Source: Clostridia bacterium (GTDB taxonomy: Bacteria > Bacillota > Clostridia > UMGS1883). Taken from it: 6,725 bases of DNA. The DNA is taken from positions 1 to 6,725 of the forward strand of contig JAFSBF010000045.1 of NCBI GenBank assembly GCA_017441965.1, in the 5' to 3' direction. Numbering within the stretch: position 1 is the stretch's first letter; each line of letters begins with the position of its first letter. Below the pieces are notes generated by a model. That model was not told the DNA's origin. It ran no database searches and saw nothing but the letters and a program-made list of their open reading frames with translations. This document shows positions 5,585 through 6,725 of the stretch, piece by piece. Made by a program: the position numbers and the translations under genes.

Positions 5585-6105
5585 TAATCATAAACATTGT
5601 TGCCGCAGGAATCAATTGCTACAATGCACGGAAAATCCTCTACAATATATTCGCAGACCGCCTCCGCACCCAGATCGTCATAACAAAGGCTTTTTGCCTC
5701 CTTTATTGATTTTGAAATAAGTGCCGCCGCGCCTCCGATAGCAACAAAATACACTGCCTTATTTTTAATTATTGAATCTATTACCTCTTTATTTCTTATT
5801 CCTTTGCCAATCATACCTTTAAGTCCCATATCAAGAAGTATCGGTGTGTATTTATCCATTCTGTAGCTTGATGTCGGACCTGCAGGACCTATGGCGTATC
5901 CGGGCTTTGCAGGTGCAGGGCCTACATAGTATATTATTTGCCCTTTTATGTCAATTGGCAGCTTCTCACCGCTGTTTATCAGATCATAAAACCTCTTGTG
6001 TGCGGCATCACGTCCTGTAATTATCTTTCCTGAGAGCAGTACACTATCCCCTGCTTTAAGATTTTCAATATCGCTGTCCTTTATAGGAAGTGTTATTCTT
6101 TTCAT
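5581..6105 (-). CDS. Class I fumarate hydratase / tartrate dehydratase, beta subunit
   Basis: This is the 174-residue C-terminal-domain subunit of a two-subunit oxygen-sensitive [4Fe-4S] hydro-lyase (FumA-beta or TtdB type), which with the alpha subunit interconverts malate and fumarate or dehydrates tartrate. It supplies substrate-binding residues of the swivel domain. Visible conserved blocks are L24-L-S-G-K-I-I-T-G-R-D-A-A-H-K-R, Y59-Y-V-G-P-A-P, G76-P-T-S-S-Y-R-M-D (Thr78 and Arg82 match substrate contacts in class I fumarases), G100-K-G (catalytic-region Lys101), G124-G-A-A-A-L and Y142-D-D-L-G-A-E-A. The length is normal for the stand-alone subunit. An AGGAG (6117-6121) lies in the 19-bp gap after the alpha gene, 11 nt from the ATG and a little long. 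Alpha and beta are clearly one operon. Fumarase is the more likely activity in an anaerobe, but tartrate dehydratase cannot be excluded. No good terminator follows the stop. Confidence 0.93.
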   Translation of the reverse strand: MKRITLPIKDSDIENLKAGDSVLLSGKIITGRDAAHKRFYDLINSGEKLPIDIKGQIIYYVGPAPAKPGYAIGPAGPTSSYRMDKYTPILLDMGLKGMIGKGIRNKEVIDSIIKNKAVYFVAIGGAAALISKSIKEAKSLCYDDLGAEAVCEYIVEDFPCIVAIDSCGNNVYDY

Positions 6106-6124
6106 TATGTAAAGCTCTCCTTTC

Positions 6125-6725
6125 TCAGATTACTGCACTTTTGTGCCTTGCGGCGTGACAGCATATGTTTACCGCCACGGGCATACCTGCGATATGTGTA
6201 GGCATTGTTTCAATATTTACCGCAAGTGCCGTTGTCTTTCCGCCAAGACCCGCGGGTCCAAAGCCCATTTTATTAATAAGGGATAAAAGCTCTTCCTCAA
6301 CCTCTTTATACCTGATATCTTCATTTCGTATGTCAATATTTCTGAATGTGGCACGCTTTGCAAGCTGTGCGCACATTTCAAATGTACCGCCTATGCCGAC
6401 ACCAACCACAATAGGCGGACAGGGATTTGGTCCTGCGTGTTTTACAGTATCAAGCACAAATTCCTTTATTCCCTCAATTCCTGCCGACGGGGAAAGCATT
6501 TTTATCTTCGACATATTTTCACTGCCAAAGCCTTTACCACCTGCCGTAATCTTTATTTTATCGCCCTCCACAATTTTTGTATGAATAATCGCAGGTGTGT
6601 TGTCGAGAGTATTTTTTCTTTCAAAAACAGGGTCAGAAACAATGCTTTTACGAAGAAAGCCGTCACGGTATGCCTCACGAACTCCGACATTTACTGCATT
6701 TTCAAAGCTACCGTTTTCAATTACC
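6125..6725 (-). CDS. Class I fumarate hydratase / tartrate dehydratase, alpha subunit (partial, N terminus outside window)
   Basis: The last 199 residues of the iron-sulfur subunit are present; the frame stays open to the right edge, and the family is about 280 residues, so roughly 80 N-terminal residues are missing. Conserved blocks are A-V-N-V-G-V-R-E-A-Y near the edge, L-R-K-S-I-V-S-D-P and N-T-P-A-I-I-H, then G-D-K-I-K-I-T and K-G-F-G-S-E-N. These are followed by G-P-N-P-C-P-P (visible residue 102) and the C-terminal C-C-H-A-A-R-H (188-189). The Cys of NPCPP and one Cys of the CCHAARH motif are expected ligands of the [4Fe-4S] cluster; the third lies in the missing part. A GTG at 6571 within the frame is an internal Val (I-V-E-G-D-K), not a start. 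The stop is followed after 19 bp by the beta subunit, so the two are co-transcribed and form one enzyme in the cytoplasm. Confidence 0.93.
   Translation of the reverse strand, partial: VIENGSFENAVNVGVREAYRDGFLRKSIVSDPVFERKNTLDNTPAIIHTKIVEGDKIKITAGGKGFGSENMSKIKMLSPSAGIEGIKEFVLDTVKHAGPNPCPPIVVGVGIGGTFEMCAQLAKRATFRNIDIRNEDIRYKEVEEELLSLINKMGFGPAGLGGKTTALAVNIETMPTHIAGMPVAVNICCHAARHKSAVI

Noticed and set aside
5331..5720. Plus-strand open frame across the ATPase start and the beta-subunit end
   Set aside because: It spans a near-consensus minus-strand promoter and two minus-strand genes; no start signal or domain supports it.
6165..6584. Plus-strand open frame opposite the hydratase alpha subunit
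   Set aside because: The minus-strand frame carries the conserved iron-sulfur motifs, and the opposite frame is a low-complexity shadow rich in Pro, Ser and Phe with no family resemblance.
1..6725. A new defence, mobile or biosynthetic system spread over the window
   Set aside because: Each gene but one falls in a familiar metabolic, transport, regulatory or cell-wall family. There are no repeats in series, recombinase, nuclease, toxin-antitoxin pair or attachment sites, and operon structure does not tie unlike genes together.

Overview
The window looks like chromosomal DNA of a low-GC anaerobic Firmicute, most likely a Clostridia member. This is inferred from the AT-rich composition, strong AGGAGG-type ribosome binding sites, sigma-A-like promoters, U-tract terminators, a two-subunit class I (iron-sulfur) fumarase/tartrate dehydratase, a short 11-helix sodium-coupled amino acid transporter and a sporulator-type D-Ala-D-Ala carboxypeptidase. 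The species cannot be named from the sequence. There is no tRNA, rRNA, CRISPR array, insertion sequence or phage gene, and gene density is high.

Layout. (1) Positions 1-299 hold the C-terminal end of a plus-strand SGNH/GDSL hydrolase that begins outside the window. (2) A 20-bp hairpin at 299-343 separates it from a convergent minus-strand NSS-family transporter (377-1735). (3) The transporter is divergent from a plus-strand AraC-family regulator (1901-2734); about 165 bp between them carry back-to-back promoters. (4) The regulator converges on, and overlaps by 26 bp, a minus-strand D-Ala-D-Ala carboxypeptidase (start at 3818), and one bidirectional terminator hairpin is shared by the two gene ends. 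(5) Further minus-strand genes follow: glycerate kinase (3878-5017), a small P-loop ATPase (5081-5491) and the beta and alpha subunits of a class I fumarase/tartrate dehydratase (5581-6105 and 6125 to the right edge).

How the genes relate. The two hydratase subunits form an evident operon with 19 bp between them. The small ATPase has its own near-consensus promoter (5532-5560) and its own terminator (5038-5069), so it looks monocistronic. The glycerate kinase and carboxypeptidase genes each begin right after a terminator of the gene before. In the carboxypeptidase case the ribosome binding site is the 3' arm of that terminator. The transporter and AraC gene are a plausible regulator-target pair by arrangement only.

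Most of the window is ordinary housekeeping and accessory metabolism, and I see no evidence for a new multi-gene system. The points worth a second look are small-scale: the terminator/RBS overlap ahead of the carboxypeptidase, the terminator shared by two overlapping convergent coding ends, the terminator just before the glycerate kinase start, and a perfect 17-bp palindrome at the fumarase beta stop codon. Several gene starts were moved from the longest open frame to an internal start on ribosome binding site and family-length evidence.
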